Assembly (NCBI GenBank): GCA_017407995.1
Contig: JAFQVM010000016.1
Coordinates: 119,375-183,374 of the forward strand
Length of the DNA stretch: 64,000 nucleotides
Origin: Clostridia bacterium
Lineage (GTDB): Bacteria; Bacillota; Clostridia; Oscillospirales; Acutalibacteraceae
Direction of reading: 5' to 3'
In this document: positions 1 to 7,599 of the stretch, piece by piece
How positions within the stretch are numbered: the stretch's first letter is position 1
Layout of the letters: each line of letters starts with the position of its first letter
Program-made: the position numbers and the translations under genes
Notes under the pieces: generated by a model
What the model saw: the letters and a program-made list of their open reading frames with translations, nothing else
What the model was told of the DNA's origin: nothing
Database searches by the model: none

Positions 1-401
1 GAGAGAGAGCCCGTGATTTAGAACGGAGAGCAGATGATTTTTTTGCTTACGGTTCGGATATAAGTCCGCAGGCTATTGAACTTGCGAGTGCCAATGCTTG
101 TTCTGCCGGTGTGGATGATATGATAAACTTGAAAGCTTGTGCACTTAATAAGTTTAATCCAAGCACCGAAAGAGGAACATTAATTTGTAACCCGCCTTAT
201 GGTGAGCGTATGCTTGATATTGAACAAGCTAACGAGCTTTATAGGGATATGGGACGTGTTTTTGAGCGTCGTCACGGCTGGTCTTACAGTATAATAACTC
301 CTGCGGATAGCTTTGAGAAGGAGTTTGGACGTAAGGCAGATAAGAGAAGAAAATTATATAACGGCATGATAAAGTGTCAGTTATTTATGTATTTTAAGTA
401 G
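1..401 (+). CDS. THUMP/RlmL-type class I RNA methyltransferase, C-terminal part (5' truncated by window edge)
   Basis: The frame is open to the left edge (first full codon at base 3), so only about the last 132 residues are visible. They carry the Rossmann-type acidic strand (YGSDISPQAIELA) and the N6/N2-methyltransferase catalytic motif NPPYGER, followed by a conserved C-terminal stretch ending QLFMYFK. This matches the RlmL/YpsC family, which methylates guanine N2 in 23S rRNA with S-adenosylmethionine. The missing N-terminal part would hold the THUMP domain. The stop lies 11 bases before the next gene, so the two are probably co-transcribed. The family assignment is secure; the exact target nucleotide cannot be read here. 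Confidence 0.85.
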   Translation, partial: ERARDLERRADDFFAYGSDISPQAIELASANACSAGVDDMINLKACALNKFNPSTERGTLICNPPYGERMLDIEQANELYRDMGRVFERRHGWSYSIITPADSFEKEFGRKADKRRKLYNGMIKCQLFMYFK

Positions 402-412
402 GAGGGATTTTT

Positions 413-1369
413 TTGAAACATATTTTTTTAATTAATCCTGCAGCAGGCAAGGGAAAGAGTGTTGATATTATACGCCCGCAGATAGAGGAATATTGCGGCA
501 AAAGCGGTATCGACTATGAAATTTATGTTACCCAAAGAAGAAATGATGCACTTGAGTATTGTCGTGAGCGTGCAAAAAGCGGCGAGAGTATTCGTTTCTA
601 TGCTTGCGGAGGAGACGGAACTCTTTATGAGGTGGTTAACGGTGTTTACGGTTATCCGAACTGTGAGGTTGCTGTAATTCCGCTTGGCTCAGGCAATGAT
701 TTTATAAGACTCTTCGGTACAAAAGAGCAGTTTATCAATGTTGAAGCTCAGGTTACAGGTGTTCCTGTTGAGCTTGACGTTGTTAAGTGCGGCGATAAGA
801 TAGCTATAAATCAGTGTTCAATGGGTCTTGATGCAGAGGTTTGTGCAAAGCAGGCAAGTTTCAAGAAAATACCTGCTATGAACGGTGAGGTTGCATATCT
901 TGCAGCAACATTTTATTCTCTGCTAAGAAAAGTAGGCCATAAATTTACTGTTACAATAGATGACAACGAGCCTTTTACAGATACAGTTCTGTTCTGTGTA
1001 GCAGCTAACTCACGTTGGTACGGTGGCGGATTCCAAGCGGCACCGCTTGCCTGGCCGGATGATGGACAGTTAGACTTTGTTATAGTACGTAAGGACAGAA
1101 GCCGTGCACGCTTGTTACCTTTGGTTAATAAATATAAGAACGGCGAACATGTCGGTATGGATATAACCCGTTATGTTAAGGGAAGTAAGATGAAGGTTCA
1201 TTGTGATACACCTTCTGCTGTTAATGTTGACGGTGAGTGCGAGTTTGTTACTGACAGTGAGTTTGAAATTGTACGCAAGGCCATAAAGTTTGTTGTTCCT
1301 CAGTTTTCAACTTTCCTCAAGGACAGGGAAGAACGAATAGCTAAGGAGAAAGAGGCTGTTGAACAGTAA
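413..1369 (+). CDS. Diacylglycerol kinase-family lipid kinase (YegS/BmrU type)
   Basis: Predicted soluble lipid kinase of 318 residues, the usual length for this family. The nucleotide-binding motif GGDGT is at residues 66-70 and the PLGSGNDF motif at 90-97. An N-terminal INPAAGKGK stretch is typical of DAGK catalytic domains. The family phosphorylates diacylglycerol or related lipids with ATP and recycles lipid headgroup by-products. The start is TTG at 413, chosen because GGAGGG at 401-406 sits at the right distance and no other start fits. The gene follows the methyltransferase closely and ends at a strong bidirectional hairpin. The in vivo lipid is not deducible. Confidence 0.88.
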   Translation: MKHIFLINPAAGKGKSVDIIRPQIEEYCGKSGIDYEIYVTQRRNDALEYCRERAKSGESIRFYACGGDGTLYEVVNGVYGYPNCEVAVIPLGSGNDFIRLFGTKEQFINVEAQVTGVPVELDVVKCGDKIAINQCSMGLDAEVCAKQASFKKIPAMNGEVAYLAATFYSLLRKVGHKFTVTIDDNEPFTDTVLFCVAANSRWYGGGFQAAPLAWPDDGQLDFVIVRKDRSRARLLPLVNKYKNGEHVGMDITRYVKGSKMKVHCDTPSAVNVDGECEFVTDSEFEIVRKAIKFVVPQFSTFLKDREERIAKEKEAVEQ

Positions 1370-1376
1370 TAATTGT

Positions 1377-1410
1377 AAACGCTGCCGGAGCTTAGCTCTG
1401 GCAGCGTTTT
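1377..1410. terminator. Bidirectional rho-independent terminator
   Basis: Perfect stem AAACGCTGCCGGAGC / CTCTGGCAGCGTTTT (one G-U type mismatch) around a TTAG-type loop. It has A-runs upstream and T-runs downstream, so it can serve both the lipid kinase and the convergent PHP gene. Confidence 0.85.
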
Positions 1411-1425
1411 GAGGATTTATGATAT

Positions 1426-2109
1426 TTATTTTATAATTCCGTCTGTGCGGAGTCTGTATTTATTGTTGCGAAGTGCCGATACGAGTTGTTGTTCAGACTC
1501 GATTTTTTCTTCAAAATACAGCCCCCCCGGATGTTCACCTATAGGACCATGGTAATCGGAGCCGGATGTTTTTCTTAAGGAGTATTTGTTTGCCCATGCA
1601 TTTGCAATATCGTTGCTTGAATTGTGGTTTGGGTGTGCGTTATAGACTTCTACACCGTCGAGCAGCTTGGGATTTACCGTTGTCATACCAAGGCGAAACG
1701 GATGAGCCTGAAAAACAATAAAACCGTTTTTATCAGCTATCTTTCTAAAGGTTTTCATGTTGGGTATTAAATTCAAATCTTCATGGGAGTAGATGAACTC
1801 CTCATCTATACCGTATACAAGATAGTCATTATCATTTTCTGTGAAACGAATCTCCATTCCGAGAAGGACTTTGAAGTTTTTGGTTTCAAGTTTTTTTGCT
1901 GTTCTGTATCCGTTTAGGAAGTGGTCAACTTTTTCTTTCCAGGATACATTTCCGGCTTTGTTTATAGTGGATTGATTCATATGGTCGGTTATAACGATAC
2001 CGTCATAACCGAGAGATTTAAAAATATCAACAACATCTTCAGCAGTTTTTTCGCCGCATGTGCTTGATTGGGAGGTATGTGCGTGCATTTCAAAGAGGTA
2101 TTCTTTCAT
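1426..2109 (-). CDS. PHP-domain metal-dependent phosphoesterase
   Basis: Protein of 227 residues with the polymerase-and-histidinol-phosphatase fold. It has an N-terminal metal motif HAHTSQSS, a second motif ITDHMNQ, QAHPFR in the middle and the C-terminal SGSDYHGP. These His/Asp residues normally bind two or three divalent metals for phosphoester hydrolysis. I place the start at ATG 2109 (MKEYLFEMHAH) because AGAAAGTGA lies at proper spacing; a GTG three codons upstream at 2118 is an alternative. It is a single-gene unit transcribed leftward from its own promoter, convergent with the lipid kinase. The substrate is unknown; related proteins act on nucleotides or histidinol phosphate. Confidence 0.85.
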   Translation of the reverse strand: MKEYLFEMHAHTSQSSTCGEKTAEDVVDIFKSLGYDGIVITDHMNQSTINKAGNVSWKEKVDHFLNGYRTAKKLETKNFKVLLGMEIRFTENDNDYLVYGIDEEFIYSHEDLNLIPNMKTFRKIADKNGFIVFQAHPFRLGMTTVNPKLLDGVEVYNAHPNHNSSNDIANAWANKYSLRKTSGSDYHGPIGEHPGGLYFEEKIESEQQLVSALRNNKYRLRTDGIIK

Positions 2110-2153
2110 ATATTTCACTTTCTTTCAGCTATAGTGTTTATCCACAGGAAAGT

Positions 2154-2182
2154 ATTATACTCTGATTTAATTATCTGTGCAA
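2154..2182 (-). promoter_or_regulatory. SigA-type promoter for the PHP gene
   Basis: On the minus strand: TTGCAC, 17-base spacer, TATAAT, located 45-75 bases upstream of the PHP start. Good match to housekeeping consensus. Confidence 0.7.
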
Positions 2183-2208
2183 TTGAAATTTAAAAATTTG
2201 GAGAAAGT

Positions 2209-2841
2209 ATGAAAAATTATTCACTTTTAATTTGGGATTTTAACGGAACGCTTCTTAATGATGTCGGCGCAGCTCTGGCGTCTGTTAATGATATGCTTGC
2301 ATGCAGGGGTAAAAAGCCGATAGACATAGATGCTTACCGTCAGTATATAGATGTTCCGATAATACGGTTTTACGAGCAGGTTTTTGAACTTGAGCATGAA
2401 AATTATCAAGAGATACTTGCAGAATATCAGGCGGGGTACGAGTGGCACTTGAAAAAATGCAGATTGACTGATTTTGTGCAGTTAGCTCTTGATACGGCAA
2501 AAAATAAGGGTATACCGCAGGTGGTTTTGTCGTCAAGTGAACAGAATCAGCTTGAACGCCTGCTGAGAAAATATGATATAGCAGATTATTTTGATGCAGT
2601 TTTGGGCTCGCAAGACTTTTTCGCAGGCAGTAAGGTTGAACGGGCAAAGCTTTATATTGAGGAGAATAAGATAGAGTCATCTTGTGTGCTTGTAATAGGC
2701 GACTTGACTCATGACTTTGAGGTGGCACAGGCTATAGGTTCGCAGTGTCTGCTACTTACAAGCGGACATCATGACAGAGAACGACTTGAAAGAACAGTCG
2801 CAAGAGTAGAGGACACACTTGAAAGCTTTGTTATGGAGTAA
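2209..2841 (+). CDS. HAD-superfamily hydrolase (phosphoglycolate phosphatase-like)
   Basis: Protein of 210 residues with the HAD core. Motif I is WDFNGTLLND with nucleophile Asp about residue 10, motif II is VLSSSE, and motif IV is IGDLTHDFEVA near residue 165. The usual DxD general acid position is Asn (DFN), as in a known subgroup of HAD-IA phosphatases. A small helical cap separates motifs I and II. The RBS is GGAGAAAG just before ATG 2209. It probably dephosphorylates a small metabolite; the substrate cannot be assigned. It is divergent from the PHP gene and upstream of the ABC-F gene with a 69-base gap, so joint transcription is uncertain. Confidence 0.85.
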   Translation: MKNYSLLIWDFNGTLLNDVGAALASVNDMLACRGKKPIDIDAYRQYIDVPIIRFYEQVFELEHENYQEILAEYQAGYEWHLKKCRLTDFVQLALDTAKNKGIPQVVLSSSEQNQLERLLRKYDIADYFDAVLGSQDFFAGSKVERAKLYIEENKIESSCVLVIGDLTHDFEVAQAIGSQCLLLTSGHHDRERLERTVARVEDTLESFVME

Positions 2842-2910
2842 TGATTAAGTTGAAGAAAAAAACTATCTATGGTAACATATCTGTTAGTTTTATATATTTA
2901 GGAGAAAATC

Positions 2911-4521
2911 ATGATTACAGTTTCAGATTTAAGCTTCAATTTTGGCACACAGACGTTGTTTAAAAACGTAGATTTGAAGTTTACCCCCGGTAATTGCTAT
3001 GGAATCATAGGGGCAAACGGTGCGGGAAAGTCAACTTTTTTAAAAATACTTTGCGGTGAATTAGAGCCGTCACGTGGAGCTGTTGTAATACCGCCGACAG
3101 TCAGGATGTCGGTTTTGAGGCAGGACCACTATGCTTTTGATGAATTTACGGTTCTTGATACCGTAATAATGGGTAACAGACATCTTTACGATGTCATGAA
3201 AGAAAAAGATGCCTTATATGAAAAGCCTGATTTCAGCGATGAGGACGGTATGCGTGTTGCTGAGTTGGAGGCAGAGTTTGCTGAAATGGACGGCTGGGAA
3301 GCGGAGTCGGATGCATCTAAACTGATTCAGGGCTTAGGTTTGTCCGAAGATATTTTGTATGAACTGATGTCATCTTTGTCAGGCTCGCAAAAGGTTAAAG
3401 TCCTTTTGGCACAGGCTCTGTTTGGAAATCCTGATATAATCCTGCTTGACGAGCCTACTAACGACCTTGATATTGCAGCTGTAAAATGGCTTGAAGATTT
3501 TTTGAGCGAGTATTTTGGTACAGTTATAGTTGTGTCGCATGACAGACACTTTTTGAACAATGTTTGCACCCGTATAGTTGATATAGACTATACGGAGATA
3601 AAAATGTATGTCGGTAACTATGAATTCTGGTATGAGTCAAGCCAGCTTATACAGCGACTTATAAAGCAGCAGAATAAGAGAAACGAAGAAAAAATTAAGG
3701 AACTTCAATCTTTTATTGAGAGATTTTCGGCGAACAAATCAAAGTCCCGTCAGGCTACATCGAGGAAAAAGCTTCTTGAAAAACTTACAATTGAGGAGCT
3801 ACCTGCATCAAGCCGCAGGTATCCGTTTGTTGGATTTGATATGGATAGAGAAGTCGGAAAGGATATTCTAACCGTTGAAGGTCTTTCTAAAAGTGTTGAC
3901 GGTGTAAAGCTCTTTGAAAATGTCAGTTTTACTGTACGCAAAAATGATAAAATCGCTTTTGTAGCGAAGACAGAGCAAGCTATAACTATGCTGTTTAAGA
4001 TATTGATGGAGGAGGAAGAGGCGGACAGCGGTTCGTTTAAATGGGGCCTCAGCACGTCACGCTCGTATTTTCCTGCCGATAATTCAGCTTATTTTGACAG
4101 CAACGACAATCTTGTTGATTGGATGCGCAGATATTCCAAAGACCAGACAGAGACATATATCAGAGGATTTCTTGGCAGAATGTTGTTTTCAGGGGACAGC
4201 GTATTGAAACCGGTTAATGTTTTGTCGGGTGGCGAAAAGGTCAGATGTATGTTGTCACGTATGATGTTGTTTGGCTCAAACGTTCTTCTTCTTGACCAGC
4301 CTACTAATCATCTTGACCTTGAGTCAATAACAGCGGTCAATAACGGTTTGTCTGAATTTAAGGGAAATGTGCTTTTCTGTTCGCACGACTATGAAATTGT
4401 GAACACGGTCGCCAACAGAATAATAGAAATTTGTGAGGACGGAATAGTCGACCATTCAGGAAACTATGATGACTTTGTTGAATTCAAAGAAAGCAGAGGC
4501 ATGGACCTTACGACACTTTGA
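2911..4521 (+). CDS. ABC-F family ATPase (YkpA/YbiT-like), second nucleotide site degenerate
   Basis: Soluble twin-ATPase protein of 536 residues without membrane segments, the hallmark of ABC-F factors that act on ribosomes (translation or antibiotic protection). NBD1 is intact: Walker A GANGAGKST at residues 34-42, signature LSGSQ near 157, Walker B LLDEPTNDLD. NBD2 keeps signature LSGGE (438-442), but its Walker A is replaced by a sequence around AKTEQAI and its Walker B reads LLDQPTNHLD, with Gln at the catalytic Glu position. A charged linker (residues about 240-290) joins the domains. The start ATG has AGGAG upstream. A weak promoter TTGAAG-N17-TAACAT is visible at 2850-2878. The ABC-F call is firm; the cellular role is inferred. 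Confidence 0.9.
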   Translation: MITVSDLSFNFGTQTLFKNVDLKFTPGNCYGIIGANGAGKSTFLKILCGELEPSRGAVVIPPTVRMSVLRQDHYAFDEFTVLDTVIMGNRHLYDVMKEKDALYEKPDFSDEDGMRVAELEAEFAEMDGWEAESDASKLIQGLGLSEDILYELMSSLSGSQKVKVLLAQALFGNPDIILLDEPTNDLDIAAVKWLEDFLSEYFGTVIVVSHDRHFLNNVCTRIVDIDYTEIKMYVGNYEFWYESSQLIQRLIKQQNKRNEEKIKELQSFIERFSANKSKSRQATSRKKLLEKLTIEELPASSRRYPFVGFDMDREVGKDILTVEGLSKSVDGVKLFENVSFTVRKNDKIAFVAKTEQAITMLFKILMEEEEADSGSFKWGLSTSRSYFPADNSAYFDSNDNLVDWMRRYSKDQTETYIRGFLGRMLFSGDSVLKPVNVLSGGEKVRCMLSRMMLFGSNVLLLDQPTNHLDLESITAVNNGLSEFKGNVLFCSHDYEIVNTVANRIIEICEDGIVDHSGNYDDFVEFKESRGMDLTTL

Positions 4522-4538
4522 TGCCAAAATAAGGTCAG

Positions 4539-4567
4539 TTGATTGATGGCGAATTTTGTGATATAAT
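4539..4567 (+). promoter_or_regulatory. SigA-type promoter for the 4604 membrane protein gene
   Basis: TTGATT, 17-base spacer, TATAAT, ending 36 bases upstream of the chosen start codon. Confidence 0.7.
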
Positions 4568-4603
4568 ATTGCTATCTAAAAAATAATGAGGAAAGGCAGT
4601 AAC

Positions 4604-6427
4604 ATGGATAAGATAAAAGCTGTCACAAAAGAAAAAATTAATCTTAAAGATAAAAACGTGCTTCTTTATATGGTTGCCTGTGCAATAGTGGCAGTGCAGC
4701 CGTTGCTTGACATTATATCTTCTGTAGTTATAAATGCAGGCAAGTCTAACTTTATAAGTGTGTCAGGAGCAGTGAGAGCAATTCTTATGCTTTTGATTCT
4801 TGTATATTCAATCGCTTTTTATAACGGTAAATATAAAAAGCTGTGTTCTGTATACTTGTCAGGTGTTTGCGTTTATATCTTTTTGGTATGTCTTATGACG
4901 GCTATAAGAGGTACTGCAATTGCTTGCTTTTATATGACAGGACTTATGGCAGACACGTTTTTCTTCCACTTTGCTTTTGTTGCTATTATGGAGCTGTATT
5001 ATACGGTAGGCCGCAGAGTTTCCCCGTTGGTAACAACGTTTATGGCTTTGATTTATGCGCTTACAATTGCGATAAACTTTTTGTTTGATAAAACAGGAGA
5101 TTTCAACTTTTCTTCTTCTTTTGCTGTAGCTCTTGCATTGCTTATTCCGACAGCACTTGTTTTTATATCAGCTCATATCGGAAAGATTAAGACCAGCGAC
5201 AAAACAAAGGAAATTTTGTCATATGCAATTCCGATTATATGTACTGCGGTTGTTTTAGCCGGTGCGGTTCTTTCTAATTCCAGACCTGTATTGATTGTCA
5301 GTGTGCTTTTTTCTGTGATATTCTTTATGTGGTCGTTTTCGGGTTGGAGAAACAACAGCGGTAATACGCAAAAAAGAAAGCCGCTACTCAAAAGTTTTAT
5401 CTCCTCGGCTTTATTCTGCGTTTTGATATTGGCGTTGTTGCCTGTATCACCTATAAAAAGTTCATTTGACGGTACTTTTAGGCTTAGCGAACTTTTTTAT
5501 ACATATAATGGTAACACCCAAACCGGAATCCCAAGCGGAGATAACGGCGATGATGTTCTATCTTTTGAGGACGAAGAAGAGGACGACGGAAATGATTATG
5601 TTCCGATTCTCAACTCAGGATATGACCCCAATGATGATAGGGATGAAGATGATACAACATCTTCAAAGTCTACTACGGAAAATTCTAAGACCACAGAATC
5701 TAAATCTACTACGGAGTCATCGTCTTCTGATAGTGAGCCGGCAGGTGATGAATCGACATCGGAAGAGCCTTCTGACACAACACAGGAGGACACCACTAAC
5801 AGGTGGCAGTTACCTTCAATCAATATGTCTGACATAGACAACTTTTTCTCAACACTTCCTCTTCCGAGCAGACCGTCTGCACAAACTACTGAGCCTGCAG
5901 CAGACAACACCCAGTCACAGGAAACTGAGCAGTCGTCATCAGATTCTGAAAATACAAATGCTGTACCGCCTGCGGCAATAGGAGCAGGCGTTGTAAAGAT
6001 GCCGTCAGGTAATTTCATGGCGATAAATTTGGATAGGGTAAAGTATTTTTCAGACTCTTTCTTTGACAGCAATATGGAGACTTGGCTGTTTGGCTTAAGA
6101 TTTACAAGTCTGTTTAATGAAGATTTATCTCCCGCACTAAAGGTAAAGTCAGATTTGTTTTCTGTTTTCTTTAATTATGGTATACTTGGTTTTCTTGTGT
6201 ATGTTTTGCCGATAGCTTTTATATTCTTAAAAATTTTTAAGTTTATACTTCTCAATTTTTCTTCTGTCTTTGAGTCAATAGGCTTTTTGACTTATGTTTT
6301 CAGCGCAGTCGTAATACTTATCTTGTCTGTTTTTGACGGAGATGTGCTTGCCTTTTCAGCTGTTGGCTCTGTTGCAGCAGTCTTATTGGCCAACACATTT
6401 ACTCTGTGTGAAAAGAATCAAGAATAG
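4604..6427 (+). CDS. Polytopic membrane protein, possibly O-antigen ligase/polymerase-like, with Ser/Thr/Glu-rich loop
   Basis: Protein of 607 residues. I start it at ATG 4604 because GAGGAAAGG at 4588-4596 fits it; an upstream ATG at 4586 has no RBS. About eight to ten hydrophobic segments lie between residues 20 and 285. A long, low-complexity, acidic Ser/Thr/Glu loop follows (about residues 310-460, rich in TTES/SSSDSE), then two or three further membrane segments. The segment before the last helices (SDLFSVFFNYGILGFLVYVL) resembles the C-terminal signature of O-antigen ligase/Wzy-like proteins. This suggests surface glycan assembly, but similarity is weak and no neighbouring glycan genes support it. 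Confidence 0.55.
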   Translation: MDKIKAVTKEKINLKDKNVLLYMVACAIVAVQPLLDIISSVVINAGKSNFISVSGAVRAILMLLILVYSIAFYNGKYKKLCSVYLSGVCVYIFLVCLMTAIRGTAIACFYMTGLMADTFFFHFAFVAIMELYYTVGRRVSPLVTTFMALIYALTIAINFLFDKTGDFNFSSSFAVALALLIPTALVFISAHIGKIKTSDKTKEILSYAIPIICTAVVLAGAVLSNSRPVLIVSVLFSVIFFMWSFSGWRNNSGNTQKRKPLLKSFISSALFCVLILALLPVSPIKSSFDGTFRLSELFYTYNGNTQTGIPSGDNGDDVLSFEDEEEDDGNDYVPILNSGYDPNDDRDEDDTTSSKSTTENSKTTESKSTTESSSSDSEPAGDESTSEEPSDTTQEDTTNRWQLPSINMSDIDNFFSTLPLPSRPSAQTTEPAADNTQSQETEQSSSDSENTNAVPPAAIGAGVVKMPSGNFMAINLDRVKYFSDSFFDSNMETWLFGLRFTSLFNEDLSPALKVKSDLFSVFFNYGILGFLVYVLPIAFIFLKIFKFILLNFSSVFESIGFLTYVFSAVVILILSVFDGDVLAFSAVGSVAAVLLANTFTLCEKNQE

Positions 6428-6458
6428 CGTATGCTAAAAATCAACAATAAGGTTAAAA

Positions 6459-6488
6459 AAATCCCGTTATTATATAGCGGGATTTCTT
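6459..6488 (+). terminator. Rho-independent terminator
   Basis: Stem AAATCCCGTTAT / ATAGCGGGATTT followed by TTCTT. A smaller ATGCC/GGCAT hairpin follows at about 6490-6507. Together they end the 4604 transcription unit. Confidence 0.7.
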
Positions 6489-6535
6489 ATGCCCGAAAAA
6501 GGCATGTTATCTTATTGATTAAACATTAAAGAATA

Positions 6536-6560
6536 TTTTACCGAAAAAATTACGGTAAAA
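6536..6560. other. Inverted repeat upstream of the D-amino-acid operon promoter
   Basis: TTTTACCG, 9-base A-rich centre, CGGTAAAA: eight-base perfect arms in an otherwise featureless AT-rich stretch, 42 bases upstream of the predicted -35. It could be an activator/repressor site or a weak hairpin. The rest of the 6428-6742 gap holds the terminator, promoter and leader listed separately. Confidence 0.4.
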
Positions 6561-6601
6561 AAATAAAAAACAAAAAAATTTATTGAAAGCAACAAAGTCT
6601 A

Positions 6602-6631
6602 TTTACTTTTTTCTTTACAGATGTATATAAT
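6602..6631 (+). promoter_or_regulatory. Promoter of the D-amino-acid / 5-oxoproline operon
   Basis: TTTACT, 18-base spacer, TATAAT. It implies a leader of roughly 105 bases before the dat start codon. Confidence 0.6.
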
Positions 6632-6710
6632 TCAAATAAACATAAAAGAGGGAACATTTTATTTGCTTTAAGGAAAAGTGTTTTCGCTTAAAATTATGCA
6701 AGGTATATTA

Positions 6711-6730
6711 TTTCCTGCGATAGCAGGGGA
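6711..6730 (+). promoter_or_regulatory. Leader hairpin overlapping the dat ribosome binding site
   Basis: TTTCCTGC / GCAGGGGA form an 8-bp stem (two G-U pairs) closed by the tetraloop GATA. The 3' arm contains most of the GGGGAAGG Shine-Dalgarno of the first operon gene, so the site is at least partly occluded when folded. Confidence 0.45.
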
Positions 6731-6742
6731 AGGATGATAGTA

Positions 6743-7585
6743 ATGGAAAACTTAGGCTATTATAACGGCAATTATGGGCCGTTGGAAGAAATGATGGTTC
6801 CGATGAATGACAGAGCCAGCTTTTTCGGTGACGGTGTCTACGATGCCACTTACAGCCGAAACGGAATAATCTTTACTCTTGATGAGCACATCGACCGTTT
6901 TTATAATAGTGCCGGTTTGTTGAAAATAGAGATACCTCATACAAAAGAGGAGCTCAAGGCTATTCTTAATGATATGGTTAAGAAAGTTGACCATGGTGAG
7001 AACTTTGTGTATTGGCAGGCAACCCGTGGAACTGGTATACGAAATCACGCTTTTCCGAAGGAAGGCAAGGCAAATATTTGGATTACAATAAAGCATGCGC
7101 AAGTTCAGGACCTTTCACGTCGCATTAAGCTTATAACAATGGAAGATACAAGATTCCTTCATTGCAATATAAAAACACTTAATCTTATTCCCAGCGTTAT
7201 GGCAGCACAGAAAACTCTTGAAGCAGGCTGTGATGAGTGTGTTTTCCACAGAGGAGACAGAGTTACCGAGTGCGCACACAGCAATGTTCATATCATAAAA
7301 GACGGAGTATTTAAGACCGCTCCTACCGACCACTATATACTTCCCGGAATTGCCCGTGCCCATCTTATAAAGATGTGTAAGAAGAACAACATTCCGGTTG
7401 ATGAAACTCCATTTACCGTTGAAGAGCTTATGGATGCCGATGAAGTTATCGTTTCGAGTGCAGGTTCTTTCTGCCTTGTTGCGAATGAGATAGACGGAAA
7501 ACCTGTCGGAGGAAAGGCTCCTGAGATTATAAGTGTACTTCACCGTGATTTATTAAAAGAGTTCTTGGATGAAACTTCTGTCTAA
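6743..7585 (+). CDS. dat: D-amino-acid transaminase (class IV PLP aminotransferase)
   Basis: Protein of 280 residues. Start ATG 6743 is preferred over in-frame ATG 6734 because GGGGAAGG (6726-6733) directly abuts the latter. The PLP lysine is K144 in CNIKTLNLIPSV, where D-amino-acid transaminases have it. The downstream GDRVTECAHSNV and TAPTDHYILPGI segments also match Dat rather than branched-chain aminotransferases. The reaction is D-alanine + 2-oxoglutarate = pyruvate + D-glutamate in the cytosol, feeding peptidoglycan D-Glu or draining D-amino acids. It heads a seven-gene operon whose other members handle 5-oxoproline, D-glutamate and alanine racemisation, which strengthens the D-glutamate assignment. 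A 4-amino-4-deoxychorismate lyase or IlvE identity is less likely. Confidence 0.85.
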   Translation: MENLGYYNGNYGPLEEMMVPMNDRASFFGDGVYDATYSRNGIIFTLDEHIDRFYNSAGLLKIEIPHTKEELKAILNDMVKKVDHGENFVYWQATRGTGIRNHAFPKEGKANIWITIKHAQVQDLSRRIKLITMEDTRFLHCNIKTLNLIPSVMAAQKTLEAGCDECVFHRGDRVTECAHSNVHIIKDGVFKTAPTDHYILPGIARAHLIKMCKKNNIPVDETPFTVEELMDADEVIVSSAGSFCLVANEIDGKPVGGKAPEIISVLHRDLLKEFLDETSV

Positions 7586-7599
7586 AAGGGGCGGTAGTA

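Noticed and set aside
2285-2728. Long open frame on the minus strand within the HAD gene.
   Set aside because: Shadow of the HAD coding sequence; no RBS and no recognisable domain.
5596-6072. 158-codon minus-strand frame opposite the 4604 membrane protein.
   Set aside because: Arises from the low-complexity Ser/Asp/Glu coding region read backwards; composition is artificial.
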